Shown here: piece by piece, positions 1 to 10,013 of the stretch
Position numbering within the stretch: position 1 is the stretch's first letter
How the letters are laid out: the number at the start of each line of letters is the position of its first letter
Assembly (NCBI RefSeq): GCF_006352475.1
Contig: NZ_VCMZ01000001.1
Location: forward strand, 1,984,001-2,048,000
DNA length: 64,000 nucleotides
Source: Acinetobacter pullicarnis
GTDB lineage: Bacteria > Pseudomonadota > Gammaproteobacteria > Pseudomonadales > Moraxellaceae
Direction of reading: 5' to 3'
Notes under the pieces: model-generated
The model's input: only the letters and a program-made list of their open reading frames with translations
Databases searched by the model: none
What the model was told of the DNA's origin: nothing
Program-made: the position numbers and the translations under genes

Positions 1-318
1 ATTACAGATGATGTTGTGATTATCATGCTTGGTCTAGCGATTGGTGCGATGTTTGTGCGTTCTATGACGATTTACTTGGTTGAAAAGGGCACGTTAGAAG
101 CCTATATCTACTTAGAGCATGGTGCACATTATGCTATTGGTGCACTGGCATTGATTATGCTGGGTAGCGGAACCGGCTTACATATTCCAGAAGTGGTAAC
201 CGGTTTAATCGGTGTTGCATTTATCGTTTGGGCGGTGGCATCTTCAATTAGCTATAATAAAAAGCAGCAAAAAAATCCAGATGCTGATACTGAGTCTTTG
301 AACTCAGAGCAGTCTTAA
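1..318 (+). CDS. DUF475/TerC-like integral membrane protein, 3' part
   Basis: The reading frame is open from base 1, so the gene starts before the window; only about the last 105 residues are present, ending with TAA. Two or three hydrophobic helices are visible, with the segment MTIYLVEKGTLEAYIYLEHG and a following GAHYAIG stretch typical of DUF475 (TerC-related, YkoY-like) proteins. The tail is polar (lysine, glutamine, serine rich) and probably cytoplasmic. TerC relatives are linked to metal-ion or tellurite tolerance, but no activity can be read from this fragment. A strong hairpin terminator follows. Family assignment is from recall of conserved segments; moderate certainty. Confidence 0.7.
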   Translation: MTDDVVIIMLGLAIGAMFVRSMTIYLVEKGTLEAYIYLEHGAHYAIGALALIMLGSGTGLHIPEVVTGLIGVAFIVWAVASSISYNKKQQKNPDADTESLNSEQS

Positions 319-342
319 TCTAAATACCAACGCCCAGAAAGC

Positions 343-372
343 AAAACCGCGCTAAATCTAGCGCGGTTTTTT
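343..372. terminator. Bidirectional rho-independent terminator
   Basis: A perfect 12-bp stem (AAAACCGCGCTA / TAGCGCGGTTTT) with loop AATC, A-rich on the left and T-rich on the right, lies between two convergent genes and can end both. Confidence 0.85.
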
Positions 373-393
373 ATGTGTTTTACCGTATTTTGA

Positions 394-2397
394 TTAAGGT
401 TTATAGCGTCCCAATTCAACCAAATGCTGGCGTAAGATTCGACGCAGCTCTAATACCGCTTCTGGTGTTTCTTGAATAGAATGGCCACCTTTGAAAATTT
501 GTTCTGAAGCTGCACCATCAAGATGTGCGCTACGGTAAGGAACAATCCCATCTGTGATGACATCAGGGTCGGTACTGTCGGTGATATTGCCCATAATTGA
601 ATGGAACACGATTCCTTTGCGTGGCATGACATCTTCAGTGAGTTCGGTGAACTTGGAGTTATGGCTTAAATCACTTGGGCCATTTTGAATCACGCCCTTA
701 CCAATTTCATTAATAAAGTTTTTGAAGTTAGTGTCTTGATCTACGACAGCATCTGCCAATGCACCGACAAAGGCACCCGGTAATTTAATAATACGGCGCG
801 CGAGTTTGGTGAACCAACGATCGGCAAAGGCTGTGCCACGATGTGGTGCTGAAAGAAAAATAGCACGATCGAAATTCATAATCGGTTGCATGACAAAACG
901 TTGTGTAAAGAACTGATTGTCTTTGAATTTATTAACTTGTCTTGAATTGTAGAGTGCCAATGCAGGTTTGCTTAGGTCTGCATCACTCACCAAGAGTCGT
1001 GCAACAATTCCACCCATACTATGACCAATTAATACCGCATCTTTGTTGGCAGAGTCATTGGGGTTTAAGGTGCTAAAGGCTTGATTGATGATGGTGTTGA
1101 TTTGAAAGCGGCTCTCTAATATTGGCATATTGGTTGAATAGAAGGTTTGCCAAACTTGATAGTGATCACGTAAAACGGGATCACCCATAATGTCATTGGT
1201 CAGTCGAATCCAAGCTTCGGGACTACTGGCAAGGCCATGGACCAAAACGATCACTTTTTTGTGGGGGTTATATGGTTCCAACATATATAAATGAGGCATG
1301 GTTAAATGCTTATCACGATCGATTAAGCTTAAATATGCCGCAGCACCAAGATTGTTTTCAGCTAACCATAAGCCATAGGGTGCAGAGAAATTGGCGGCTA
1401 ATGGATAAGTTTTATCTGCAACATTGAGCTGATCTACATTAAATGGATCATAAATTTTTAAATTAAAATTTGGACCATTAATAATTTGTTCGATAGTTTC
1501 TGTGGATTCTGGTTCGGCTGCAATGGTCACCGCTAAATAGCGCGCCGTATGGATGTTGGGATTGACACCATTTTTATAATCATGGTGTACAGGGTCCATA
1601 ATGTATTGATCTTCTTCCTCTTTCTCTATTTTAGGTAAGATGGCCACAAATTCTGAACCAAAACCATCACGGCGGTTAATGCTGCGTAGGCCAGAGAAGT
1701 TGAGATTATAGCTGGACAGTAGATTTTCAATTTCTTTATCTTGAAGTTGAGGATAGTTGGTCACGTCAACGCTATAGACACTATCCGCTACTCGAATGTG
1801 CTTTTCAATTTTTTGATTGGGGTGGCGTAAGCTGTATCCATTGACCATTTTTGCCAAAGCCTGATTATAGAAATCTCGAATTTGTACTTGGCGGTTATCA
1901 AAAATTCGGTCTTTGGGAAGACGTTTGGTTTCAAATAAATAGGCATAGCTGTAACGTATACTTTTATCAAGCATGGTGAGGCTTTGGTCGAGACAAGTAT
2001 GGTATTTCTGTTGATCCGCTTTTTGTCGTGCTTCTGAATGGCGTTTTGCAAGCAGGCTGACTCTACAATTTGCGGAATCACTTAAGGTCATTGCTTTAGC
2101 AAGATAAATCTCACTGGCCGTCGATAGAAGTTGCTCATCTTGGATTTGTGGAATTTGTGCCAATTTAGCGACACACTCACCAGGCTCTTCGATGCAGGGT
2201 TTGGCTTCACTGCCTGTCATAGATAAAACATTCAGGCTGGCTTCGCTGAGCTTATTGCGCGTTAGAATGCTATCTCGTTCATTGGCAATGGTAACATTCA
2301 ATGCTTGGTTCTTTACGCTGACGACTTGACAGCCACTGAGTAACAGTGGGGTAAGCATCATAAATAGAAGCATTTTTTTTATATTTTTCTGAGACAT
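394..2397 (-). CDS. Lipoprotein alpha/beta hydrolase (lipase-like)
   Basis: Large secreted lipoprotein, about 667 residues. From the methionine at 2397 the N-terminus is a clean lipoprotein signal: two lysines, a hydrophobic run and the lipobox LLLSGC. The frame stays open to an earlier ATG at 2454, but that would bury the signal peptide; neither start has a strong ribosome site. The C-terminal half is an alpha/beta hydrolase: oxyanion segment VLVHGLASSPEAW, nucleophile elbow GHSMGG (Ser), and a late GGHS that can supply the catalytic histidine. The N-terminal 300 residues are unfamiliar. It is probably anchored in the outer membrane and acts on an ester or lipid; the substrate is unknown. 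Convergent with the DUF475 gene, monocistronic. Confidence 0.75.
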   Translation of the reverse strand: MSQKNIKKMLLFMMLTPLLLSGCQVVSVKNQALNVTIANERDSILTRNKLSEASLNVLSMTGSEAKPCIEEPGECVAKLAQIPQIQDEQLLSTASEIYLAKAMTLSDSANCRVSLLAKRHSEARQKADQQKYHTCLDQSLTMLDKSIRYSYAYLFETKRLPKDRIFDNRQVQIRDFYNQALAKMVNGYSLRHPNQKIEKHIRVADSVYSVDVTNYPQLQDKEIENLLSSYNLNFSGLRSINRRDGFGSEFVAILPKIEKEEEDQYIMDPVHHDYKNGVNPNIHTARYLAVTIAAEPESTETIEQIINGPNFNLKIYDPFNVDQLNVADKTYPLAANFSAPYGLWLAENNLGAAAYLSLIDRDKHLTMPHLYMLEPYNPHKKVIVLVHGLASSPEAWIRLTNDIMGDPVLRDHYQVWQTFYSTNMPILESRFQINTIINQAFSTLNPNDSANKDAVLIGHSMGGIVARLLVSDADLSKPALALYNSRQVNKFKDNQFFTQRFVMQPIMNFDRAIFLSAPHRGTAFADRWFTKLARRIIKLPGAFVGALADAVVDQDTNFKNFINEIGKGVIQNGPSDLSHNSKFTELTEDVMPRKGIVFHSIMGNITDSTDPDVITDGIVPYRSAHLDGAASEQIFKGGHSIQETPEAVLELRRILRQHLVELGRYKP

Positions 2398-2647
2398 AAT
2401 CATCATTTGAAAAGCACTTGAGCAAAATAATACGGTATTTATCAGGCATTTCAATTAAGTTTTAAAGAATAATGCAAATTTAATTTGTGAAGTGTGATTA
2501 TGTGCAGATAAGCCGACGAGGTTATAGATTGTAAGATTAGTAAGTTGAGCTAATGAGTTTTGCTCGCGTGTTGGATAAAATGCCGGGCTTTTATCTCACT
2601 AGGCTTTCTGATTGTGAAGTTGAGGTTTGTAGTCTTCATGGGGATAT

Positions 2648-2680
2648 TAAAAAACCCTCAGCGCGGACGGTGAGGGTTTG
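2648..2680 (-). terminator. Terminator of the aroQ-accB-accC operon
   Basis: On the minus strand a 9-bp stem (AAACCCTCA / TGAGGGTTT) with a 10-nt loop is followed by a run of T, 25 bases after the accC stop codon. Confidence 0.8.
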
Positions 2681-2704
2681 GGGATTTAACGCACAATGAT
2701 GTGA

Positions 2705-4069
2705 CTATGCTTCAACTTCTGCACCTAAAATCTGCTTCAATAAATGTTTTTCCAAATAATGGATATCCATCGCTTTTTCACAGAATTTCGGATCGACTAA
2801 AATCAAATCCTTATGTAAAGGAATATTGGTTTTAACACCCGTGAGAATGGTCTCATCAAGGGCTTGTCGCATACGTGCAATAGCCGTGCTGCGATCTTTA
2901 CCATGTGCAATGATTTTAGCAATCATTGAATCATAATAAGGTGGAATGCTATAACCAGTATAAATATGCGAATCTAAACGAATACCCGCACCACCTGGCG
3001 CATAGAAGGTCTCAATTTTGCCTGGTGAAGGCATAAATGTCGTTGGATCTTCTGCATTGATACGGCATTCAATCGCATGGCCTTTGATTTCAATATCATC
3101 TTGTTCTAGGTTTAAGCCTAAACCACCAGCAATTAACAACTGCTGTTCGATAATATCAATTCCAGTAACCATTTCAGATACAGGGTGCTCAACTTGAACA
3201 CGGGTATTCATCTCAATAAAGAAGAATTCGCCATCTTCAAATAAAAACTCAAAAGTACCTGCACCACGATATTGCATTAACTTACAGGCATCGACACAGG
3301 CTGCTAAGATATCCGCACGTGCTTGTTCTGGAAGGTTTGGCGCAGGCGCTTCTTCTAGTACTTTTTGATGGCGACGTTGTAATGAACAATCGCGGTCATA
3401 TAGATGAATTGCATGGCCATTACCATCTGCTAAAACTTGGACTTCGACGTGACGTGGTTTTTGTAGAAAACGTTCCATATAGACCGTGTCATCACCAAAC
3501 CACATTTCTGCATCACGTTGTGCCGCTTGTACAGATTCGAGTAGGGTATCAACACGCTCAACAATACGCATTCCACGACCACCACCGCCTGATGCAGCTT
3601 TAACAATCAATGGGAAGCCAATTTCTTTGGCTTCGGCCAAAGCATTGCTGGTGGTGACTGCATGCGCAGAACCTGGTACGGTTGGAACACCGGCTTTACG
3701 CATCGCCGTGATGGCAGAAACTTTGTTCCCCATTAAGCGAATGTGCTCAGGGCGAGGTCCAATAAAAATAAAACCCGAACTTTCTACGATTTCAGCAAAT
3801 TCTGCATTTTCAGCTAAAAAGCCGTAACCAGGGTGGATCGCATCCGCCCCAGTGATTTCCGCAGCGGTAATAATTGCTGGGATATTTAAATAACTTTCAC
3901 TGCTTGCACCGGGTCCAATACAGACTGCTTCGTCAACAAAGCGTAAATGCATGAGATCTTTGTCTGCATCCGAATAAATACCCACCGTTTTAATGCCCAA
4001 AGTTTTACAGGCGCGGGTAATTCGTAAGGCAATTTCACCTCGGTTGGCAATAAGAACTTTTTGCAACAT
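2705..4069 (-). CDS. accC: Acetyl-CoA carboxylase, biotin carboxylase subunit
   Basis: ATP-dependent carboxylation of biotin on AccB, the first half-reaction of malonyl-CoA synthesis for fatty acids. About 454 residues, the usual length. It opens with the canonical [12 protein letters not shown]; the ATP-grasp glycine loop SGGGGRGMR and the active-site segment [14 protein letters not shown] are present. Two ATGs compete: 4075 and 4069. The run GGGGG lies about 7 nt before the second but touches the first, so 4069 is preferred; the conserved N-terminus [11 protein letters not shown] agrees. Third gene of aroQ-accB-accC, 18 bases after accB, with a terminator just downstream. Cytoplasmic and essential. 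Confidence 0.97.
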   Translation of the reverse strand: MLQKVLIANRGEIALRITRACKTLGIKTVGIYSDADKDLMHLRFVDEAVCIGPGASSESYLNIPAIITAAEITGADAIHPGYGFLAENAEFAEIVESSGFIFIGPRPEHIRLMGNKVSAITAMRKAGVPTVPGSAHAVTTSNALAEAKEIGFPLIVKAASGGGGRGMRIVERVDTLLESVQAAQRDAEMWFGDDTVYMERFLQKPRHVEVQVLADGNGHAIHLYDRDCSLQRRHQKVLEEAPAPNLPEQARADILAACVDACKLMQYRGAGTFEFLFEDGEFFFIEMNTRVQVEHPVSEMVTGIDIIEQQLLIAGGLGLNLEQDDIEIKGHAIECRINAEDPTTFMPSPGKIETFYAPGGAGIRLDSHIYTGYSIPPYYDSMIAKIIAHGKDRSTAIARMRQALDETILTGVKTNIPLHKDLILVDPKFCEKAMDIHYLEKHLLKQILGAEVEA

Positions 4070-4087
4070 GTTCATTCCCCCTAAAGC

Positions 4088-4504
4088 TTATGCGCGGTAG
4101 CGGAATAAAGCTTGTCCAAATTGAATCACATCACCATTTTTTACAAGAATCTCTTCAATCACACCGCTCTGAGTCGCTTCGATTGGATTCATAATTTTCA
4201 TGGCTTCAATAATACCGAGGGTTTCGCCTGCAGTAACTGTTTGACCAACATTTAAAAATGGCGCTTCACCTGGACTTGGCGCGGCATAGAACACACCGAC
4301 CATTGGCGATGTTTCAACTGCACCACGAGAAGCAGATTTAATTACAGGTGCTTCAGCCGTTGGCGCAGCCGCCATAGCAACACCTGCAACAACAGGATTA
4401 CGACGTGTTAACGCAATTGATTGATCTCCTTCCTTGACTTCGATCGATTGCAGATCAGATTCAATCATCAAATCAATGAGCTTTTTGATTTTGCGAATAT
4501 CCAT
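4088..4504 (-). CDS. accB: Acetyl-CoA carboxylase, biotin carboxyl carrier protein
   Basis: Carrier subunit that holds the biotin swung between AccC and the carboxyltransferase AccAD. 138 residues. The N-terminal 35 residues form the dimerisation/AccC-contact region starting MDIRKIKKLIDLM; an alanine/proline-rich linker follows; the C-terminal biotinyl domain contains EAMKIMN, with the biotin-accepting lysine near residue 103. It is translated from the ATG at 4504 just downstream of aroQ and upstream of accC, the standard gammaproteobacterial arrangement, which keeps the two subunits co-expressed. Confidence 0.97.
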   Translation of the reverse strand: MDIRKIKKLIDLMIESDLQSIEVKEGDQSIALTRRNPVVAGVAMAAAPTAEAPVIKSASRGAVETSPMVGVFYAAPSPGEAPFLNVGQTVTAGETLGIIEAMKIMNPIEATQSGVIEEILVKNGDVIQFGQALFRYRA

Positions 4505-4522
4505 GTGTTCGTGTTCCTAACA

Positions 4523-4978
4523 TTATGATTGGGTTGTAGATTGAAGATGTTCGATGGCATAAGACAGGGCATATGTATACCCTTTGGCACCTAAGCCACA
4601 AATCACGCCAACGGCTTTGTCTGATAAATAAGAATGATGTCTAAATGCTTCACGACTATGTACGTTTGAAAGATGTACTTCTATAAAAGGGATGGCGACA
4701 CCCAAGAGTGCATCGCGAATCGCCACGGAGGTGTGGGTCAATGCTGCTGGGTTGATAATAATAAATTGTACGCCATCGAGTTGTGCTTGATGAATTCGGT
4801 CGACTACAGCACCTTCCCAATTACTTTGGAAGTGTTCTAGGTCTATTTGCTGGGCTTGAGCTTTGGCTAAAAGATCTTGGTTGATATCAGCTAGAGTAAG
4901 ATGACCATAGACTTCAGGTTCGCGCTTTCCTAGCAAGTTTAAATTTGGTCCATGAATGACCAAAACTGTCGAACGCAT
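4523..4978 (-). CDS. aroQ: Type II 3-dehydroquinate dehydratase
   Basis: Shikimate-pathway enzyme converting 3-dehydroquinate to 3-dehydroshikimate. 151 residues, usual for the dodecameric type II enzyme. Visible motifs are [16 protein letters not shown] (the lid loop with its catalytic tyrosine and arginine), [16 protein letters not shown] and [14 protein letters not shown], which carries the conserved histidine and substrate-binding residues. First gene of the aroQ-accB-accC operon; its promoter should lie in the long leader region upstream (4979-5100). Confidence 0.96.
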   Translation of the reverse strand: MRSTVLVIHGPNLNLLGKREPEVYGHLTLADINQDLLAKAQAQQIDLEHFQSNWEGAVVDRIHQAQLDGVQFIIINPAALTHTSVAIRDALLGVAIPFIEVHLSNVHSREAFRHHSYLSDKAVGVICGLGAKGYTYALSYAIEHLQSTTQS

Positions 4979-6111
4979 TGAGCCTGCTCCAATTTAAAAG
5001 TTGCAAAAATATTTTGCATGTTCATTACAAAGTTTGCTTATTATGGCATGTTTTTCTACAGGTACTTTGTAGTTTGTTTTCATTGCAGCAGAAAATTACA
5101 TCCAACATAGTGCAATATATTGTTAATTTTGCGAAGAATTGGCAATGTTAAAAAATGACAAATTTTACTTTTTTATTGTTGTTGTGAAATTAACCAAAAT
5201 GACTTATTTGCCGATGACTGGGTCTGACCACAAACACAACTATACGTACAGTTTTAGCTTATTTAGTGAATACAAGAAATATGGAAGCGGCTATATTCTA
5301 CGAGTGAAGTTATAAAAAAAACAAGCTGTTTCTGTGGAATACATTGATATTCAATTCAATGCTAACGGTTAGTTTCAGCTTTAACACTTTGTGAGTTTAT
5401 CTTAAGACCACATATGAGCCAAATGCCTACATGAACCGAATAGAGGTTAAAGATGAAAATCAGGTTTTATGCTGCGGTTATGTATTTTTTATTCCATAAA
5501 AACATAACCTTAATTTAATTTAAGGTATTTGAATTGATCTGACCACCAACGGTATGAATGGTTTTTAGTCTGCGTGCGCTGTTTAAATCATGTCACCCTA
5601 TAATCTAAATCATGTCTAAAGGTTGTGTGAATGGTATGCAAGTCAACTTTAGCCACTTTATCGCAAAGTCTAATCGGGTGTGGGGGAGCGGCGCATATGG
5701 CATGAAGAATACAAGAGATCGTGAGGGTATATTGGAATGGCGCTTTTGTTCATTTTGAGCGTGATTAATTTTTTTGAGTTGCCGCATGGATTGACTATTT
5801 TGTTCATCTTCGATGTTGGCCATGCTGCTGAGTAAGACTTTTAATCATTCAGTGCTATTGGCAAAACTTAAAGTATCGTCATTTTAATCGCCATGCTGCT
5901 GCAAGGGTTTGCGGTATTTATGCACAATATTCAATTTGGGGTGCGTGTTATTGCAAATAGGTGTTGGCTTAAAGAGCAAAAATAGCGATGGTTTTAGGTG
6001 TACTTTGAATACGTAACAATTTCAAGGTGCAACATTCTGCATATATCGTTTGTGTCTCAGTCGAGGCTGTTTTAAACTTCCACCAAACACATTGATTGCG
6101 ATGATGAAACA
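4979..6111. other. 1.1-kb region with no convincing gene
   Basis: AT-rich and broken by stops in all frames. It must hold the aroQ promoter on the minus strand near its left end. A 72-codon frame on the minus strand (5605-5823) has no recognisable motif or ribosome site. Around 5880-5990 a short plus-strand frame beginning MLLQGFAVFMHN looks like a degraded membrane-protein fragment. GTCTGACCAC-like words recur (about 5221 and 5540). Probably decayed coding DNA; nothing firm. Confidence 0.4.
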
Positions 6112-6456
6112 TTGAAACTACAAGATTTAATCGACGAGCAAAAACTACTTTGTGAAGAGTTTGATTCAGCGTATATCGAAGTCAAAGGGGATGACTTGGT
6201 TGCTGTTGCATTACAGAGCATTAAGCAAGAACCGATTGTTGGAATTCGTAAAAAGCCAATCCCAGGTGAGTCAGTCGCTTGGTATATCTATGGTGGTGAG
6301 TTGCAAACCAAGGATGAAGATTTTGAAATTATGAGCATCAAGGAATTGCAGGATATTCTTCCAGAAGTATTACCGTACTTGGCCTTAGATCATGGTTATC
6401 GTTTTATGATTGATCAAGATGACTACGAAGATGTCTGGAAAGAAGAGGCTTTCTAA
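6112..6456 (+). CDS. Small acidic protein of unknown function
   Basis: 114 residues, strongly acidic, with no signal peptide or membrane segment, so probably cytoplasmic. The only in-frame start is TTG at 6112, since the two ATGs just upstream run into a stop in another frame. The body contains IVGIRKKPIPGESVAWYIYG and ends in an acidic WKEEAF tail. I do not recognise a function; the general look (mixed alpha/beta, acidic, single gene) resembles the many small immunity/SMI-like proteins, which is only an impression. It is followed by a terminator and lies beside a long non-coding region. Confidence 0.6.
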   Translation: MKLQDLIDEQKLLCEEFDSAYIEVKGDDLVAVALQSIKQEPIVGIRKKPIPGESVAWYIYGGELQTKDEDFEIMSIKELQDILPEVLPYLALDHGYRFMIDQDDYEDVWKEEAF

Positions 6457-6782
6457 GCATTTTGGGGCGAGCATAATTTATCCGAAAATATCCAGATTAT
6501 GGCAGGAAATGTTATCGTCTTTTTTTATGAAAAATAGAATAATAAATCCGTTAAAACAAAGTCATTTTAGACATTCCCTAGTCTTGCTGATTTTTCTTGT
6601 TTTAATCGTCAACACTGTTTGATGTTTTGGAACCCGCTGTCAAAGGCGGGTTTTTTAAGTGGGTAAAAAAAACCTATAAAAACGATAGAAATCATGTATT
6701 AATAAAACATTAATCAGAACATAACCGGACTGTAATTAATTGAAAGTAACTTTCTTTCTATATTTTATCCAAGGAAAGTCAT
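6457..6782. other. Intergenic region with terminator and promoter of the GDPD gene
   Basis: No gene is seen. The first half is an AT-rich trailer ending in the terminator at 6631-6656. The second half, very AT-rich, should hold the promoter of the phosphodiesterase gene. A CTGTAAT word at 6730 followed by TGAAAGTAA faintly resembles a Pho-box half, which would suit a phosphodiester scavenging gene, but it is too weak to call. Confidence 0.4.
6631..6656 (+). terminator. Rho-independent terminator
   Basis: Stem AACCCGC / GCGGGTT with an 8-nt loop followed by a run of T. Confidence 0.75.
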
Positions 6783-9173
6783 GTGAAGTACACTCAGTTA
6801 TGTTCATCTGTTTTATTGGCATTAGCTCTCAGCGCTTGTGGTGGATCAGACGATGATTCTAGCGACTCGGGTTCAGTCATTGAAAACCCAAAACCTGAAC
6901 AACCGAAGCCTGAGCAGCCAGAACAACCTGAAACTGGTGCAATTCTCTTAGAAGAGGGTTTTGAAAAAGCCAATGCATTACCAGCTGGGTGGATGACACC
7001 AAGTGATAATGCGGGTACTGCTTCAGTCAAAGATGGTCATTTGTATATTGATGGTCGTGCACATAGCAGTAATACCACCACGGTTATGCTACCTGAGGCA
7101 TTACAACAGCAAAAAAACTATCGCATTGATGTTGAATTTACTTTTGAAAATCCGATTAATACTGGTCGTTGGGGCAGTATTATTTACCGAGCAGCAGAAG
7201 CGACTGCGAGTCCAGCCTATTATCCGTATTATCAATTCGCGATTCGTTCTAATGCGACCTTATCCAACGGAACTGAGTTTGCACGTAAAAACACTGACAA
7301 TAGCTGGGATGTTCAAGAGAAAGCTCCGTTCACTGAAAAAATTGATGCTGCGAAAAGCTACAAAGCCACTGTGATTGTGTATGGCAATCGGGTACAGCAA
7401 TATATCAATGGTGTGTTGGTCCAAGATGCTGAGCTTGCGGATGATCGTGCACAGGGCGGCATCGGCCTATCAACGGCTGGCCTAGTCATGAAGGTCAATC
7501 ACATTAAGGTGGTAACACAGCTAAAAGCTTTACCTGCTTTGGCAAGAGGTACAACGGTGCAGCAGCCTAATACGCTTGCTGCAATGGCACCGACGATGAT
7601 TCAAAACATCAGTCAGATAGATCAACTGAAAACAGTTCGTGCCAGTCAGGTTTATTTACGCTTAGACAGCCAGTTAAATATGCTCGATGCTGCAGGCAAT
7701 AAATTGAGCTTAAAGCATTATTTATCCGACTCACAGCGCAACACACTTCCTGTTTTGCAATTACAAGATAAAGCCACCATTGCGGCTTTGAAAAAGCTAG
7801 CTGAGACAGAGAATTTAACTGATGTCGCAGTCATTTCAACAGATGTAGAACTATTGCGCAGTGCAAGAACAGAGGTACCAATGCTGCGCTCTATTCTTGA
7901 TTTACGCCGTGAAACAGCACTTCGCTCCACAGATTTAACTGCAATAGCCAATAAAACCAATCAGGCTATGGCTAAAATTGTGCTACTTCCACCACAGTTG
8001 TTAAGTCGTGAAAATGTCAGTGTATTACAGCGACAGTTATTGACGGTGTGGGCAACATCAGCAGGTAGCACACCACAGGATGCTGCAACGACCTTAGTCA
8101 CTGGTGTAAATGGTATTTTGACTGAACAACCTGAAGTATTTAATCAGATTTTAGAAAAATTCCCAGCCTATACGTTATTGCGTAAACCGTTGGTCATTGC
8201 ACATCGCGGGGTGCCGAGTCTTGAGGATGAAAATACCTTAGAAGGCTTACAGCATTCGGTGAGATTGGGTGCGGAAGCAATTGAAAATGATATTTATATT
8301 ACCAAGGATGATCATTTGGTGATTATGCATGATGCCACAGTAGATCGTACGACTGATGGGAAAGGCAATATCGAAGAAATGACTTTGGCTGAGGTTAAAA
8401 AATTAACCACCAAAGGCAAAGGCTATAAAGTACCTACACTTGCAGAGTTCTTTACAGAGCTAAAGCAGCATAGAAATGTTATGCATTTTGTTGAACTTAA
8501 GAGCCCGAATGAAAAAATCGTACCTGCCTTAAAAGCTGAAATGCAAAAGTATGGCGTGGAAGACCAAGTCATTACGATTTCTTTCGATCGCAATCAAATT
8601 CAGCGTATGAAAACCACATTGCCAGGCATATCGACAGGTTATCTAACGGGTTCAGTACCGAACTCAAATGATCTATCACGTAATGTCCATAAAATATTAA
8701 TGGATACGCAAAATAACTCATCAACTTATAATCCTGCGCATAGCAATGTGACCGTACCTTTAATGGAAGCGTTGAAACATCGTGGGGTGAGTATCTGGCC
8801 ATGGACAGTAAATGAGGAAAATAGGTTTAAAATGCTATACACAACAGGTACCTATGGCATTACTACCAATTACAGCCAATTTGCGACGAAATATGTAACA
8901 GAAATGAGCACCGCAAACAATGCTGTTGTGGCAATGGGTCAGCCATTAAAGCTCAGTGCAAATTTAACACCGCGTGTAGGGGCTGTGTATACAGAGAATG
9001 CCAATCAATATGTGGTATTAAGCAACTCACCTGCACATCAAAGTAATGCTGATGGAACTGTAAGTTTCTCTGAAAAAGGAACGGCTTATGTGTTACCAGG
9101 TTATCAATACAAAATCGATGATAATTATCATTACAGTATTTTTGCTGCACCGGTTAAAGTGACCATTCAGTAA
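6783..9173 (+). CDS. Lipoprotein glycerophosphodiester phosphodiesterase-family protein
   Basis: 796 residues, GTG start at 6783 with a good AAGGAAAG ribosome site; the ATG two bases earlier is followed at once by TGA and cannot be used. Signal peptide with lipobox ALSAC followed by GGSDDDSSDS, then a proline/glutamate-rich linker (KPEQPKPEQPEQPE). Residues about 55-235 look like a concanavalin/LamG-type jelly-roll, about 250-465 are unfamiliar, and about 468-700 are a GDPD domain with IAHRG, an acidic pair in IENDIY, IMHDATVDRTTDG and HFVELKSP. It probably hydrolyses glycerophosphodiesters, or a polymer recognised by the jelly-roll, at the cell surface. Longer than classical GlpQ (about 350 residues). 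Stand-alone, between two terminators. Confidence 0.82.
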   Translation: MKYTQLCSSVLLALALSACGGSDDDSSDSGSVIENPKPEQPKPEQPEQPETGAILLEEGFEKANALPAGWMTPSDNAGTASVKDGHLYIDGRAHSSNTTTVMLPEALQQQKNYRIDVEFTFENPINTGRWGSIIYRAAEATASPAYYPYYQFAIRSNATLSNGTEFARKNTDNSWDVQEKAPFTEKIDAAKSYKATVIVYGNRVQQYINGVLVQDAELADDRAQGGIGLSTAGLVMKVNHIKVVTQLKALPALARGTTVQQPNTLAAMAPTMIQNISQIDQLKTVRASQVYLRLDSQLNMLDAAGNKLSLKHYLSDSQRNTLPVLQLQDKATIAALKKLAETENLTDVAVISTDVELLRSARTEVPMLRSILDLRRETALRSTDLTAIANKTNQAMAKIVLLPPQLLSRENVSVLQRQLLTVWATSAGSTPQDAATTLVTGVNGILTEQPEVFNQILEKFPAYTLLRKPLVIAHRGVPSLEDENTLEGLQHSVRLGAEAIENDIYITKDDHLVIMHDATVDRTTDGKGNIEEMTLAEVKKLTTKGKGYKVPTLAEFFTELKQHRNVMHFVELKSPNEKIVPALKAEMQKYGVEDQVITISFDRNQIQRMKTTLPGISTGYLTGSVPNSNDLSRNVHKILMDTQNNSSTYNPAHSNVTVPLMEALKHRGVSIWPWTVNEENRFKMLYTTGTYGITTNYSQFATKYVTEMSTANNAVVAMGQPLKLSANLTPRVGAVYTENANQYVVLSNSPAHQSNADGTVSFSEKGTAYVLPGYQYKIDDNYHYSIFAAPVKVTIQ

Positions 9174-9234
9174 AGGTCTGATTATTTGAAATTTATTCTG
9201 TATAAAAAGCATATTTTCTAATCTGATGTCTCTG

Positions 9235-9268
9235 AATCCCTCGCTTTAAACGCGGGGGATTCTTTTTC
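9235..9268 (+). terminator. Rho-independent terminator after GDPD gene
   Basis: Ten-bp stem (AATCCCTCGC / GCGGGGGATT, one G-T pair) with a 7-nt loop followed by CTTTTTC. It lies between convergent transcripts. Confidence 0.8.
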
Positions 9269-9355
9269 TAGTACCATTATTTTATGGTGGAGCGCTAATA
9301 CTCACGAAGATCATGGATATTTTTGTGCAAAGCGGAATTTGGGGGATTAACGCGC

Positions 9356-9667
9356 TTACAAACAGTTTGCCGGTTTGGGTACGCCAGCCAGTCGGCTTAA
9401 ATGACGTGCAACTAAACCTGTTTTAAATTGCTCTTGTAGTAAGGCATTGTTGAGGTCCGGATCGACTGTTTTTATTAAAAATTTTATCAAGGGGCGAGTT
9501 GCTGGCGCATGCCCAAACTGTTGGTAAAACTGACGGACTGCTGCCAAGATTTGAAAATGCCAAGGACTCAGTGTTAAATCGATTGTATCTGCAAGTTGTT
9601 GCGCAATATTTTCATTCCATTGTGCGTAATCGACTAAGTGACCATCTTGATCAAGTTCTAAATTCAT
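9356..9667 (-). CDS. tusE: Sulfurtransferase TusE / DsrC-family protein
   Basis: Last carrier in the Tus sulfur relay: it takes persulfide sulfur from TusBCD and delivers it to MnmA for 2-thiolation of the wobble uridine in tRNA-Lys, -Glu and -Gln. 103 residues. The DsrC fold signature is clear: DLTLSPWHFQILAAVRQFY, then the C-terminal PKPANCL whose penultimate cysteine is the sulfur acceptor. Final gene of a four-gene minus-strand set tusD-tusC-tusB-tusE. Confidence 0.9.
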   Translation of the reverse strand: MNLELDQDGHLVDYAQWNENIAQQLADTIDLTLSPWHFQILAAVRQFYQQFGHAPATRPLIKFLIKTVDPDLNNALLQEQFKTGLVARHLSRLAGVPKPANCL

Positions 9668-9717
9668 AACAAAGCCTAAGCAGTATTGAGTGGTGTATTA
9701 AATAGATCGGTTGGATC

Positions 9718-10002
9718 TTATTGAAAGCTGATACAGCGGGTATAACTGAGTACCACGTCGGCAAATTCAGCATAGTTAATGACTTGAATATGGGGTGGTG
9801 GTGAGTGAGCCAATAACGCTGTATCATGCTCTAAAATAAAAATATTGGCCTTGTTTCGCAGGCGCACATCTTCAATCCACATGACCGCATCACCCATTAA
9901 CACGATAGCATCATCAACTGAATAAATTTGCTCAATTTTATCTAAGCTTTGAGCTGTTTTGGCATAGTCAGATTGAATTAAGTATAAGCTTTTATTTTGC
10001 AT
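9718..10002 (-). CDS. tusB: Sulfurtransferase complex subunit TusB / DsrH
   Basis: Small DsrH-family subunit of the TusBCD hexamer. Recognised by position after TusC and by the N-terminal MQNKSLYLIQSDYAK and the DDAIVLMGDAVMW segment typical of DsrH. The frame is open to an earlier methionine at 10020, overlapping tusC; the start at 10002 fits family N-termini better. It has no catalytic cysteine role of its own; it stabilises the complex. Confidence 0.8.
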   Translation of the reverse strand: MQNKSLYLIQSDYAKTAQSLDKIEQIYSVDDAIVLMGDAVMWIEDVRLRNKANIFILEHDTALLAHSPPPHIQVINYAEFADVVLSYTRCISFQ

Positions 10003-10013
10003 GTTAACGAAAC

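Noticed and set aside
5605..5823. 72-codon minus-strand frame in the long gap after aroQ
   Set aside because: No ribosome site, motif or neighbour support; composition like non-coding DNA.
6410..6622. 70-codon frame overlapping the end of the 114-residue gene
   Set aside because: Partly overlaps the real gene in another frame and its hydrophobic tail is only AT-rich trailer DNA.
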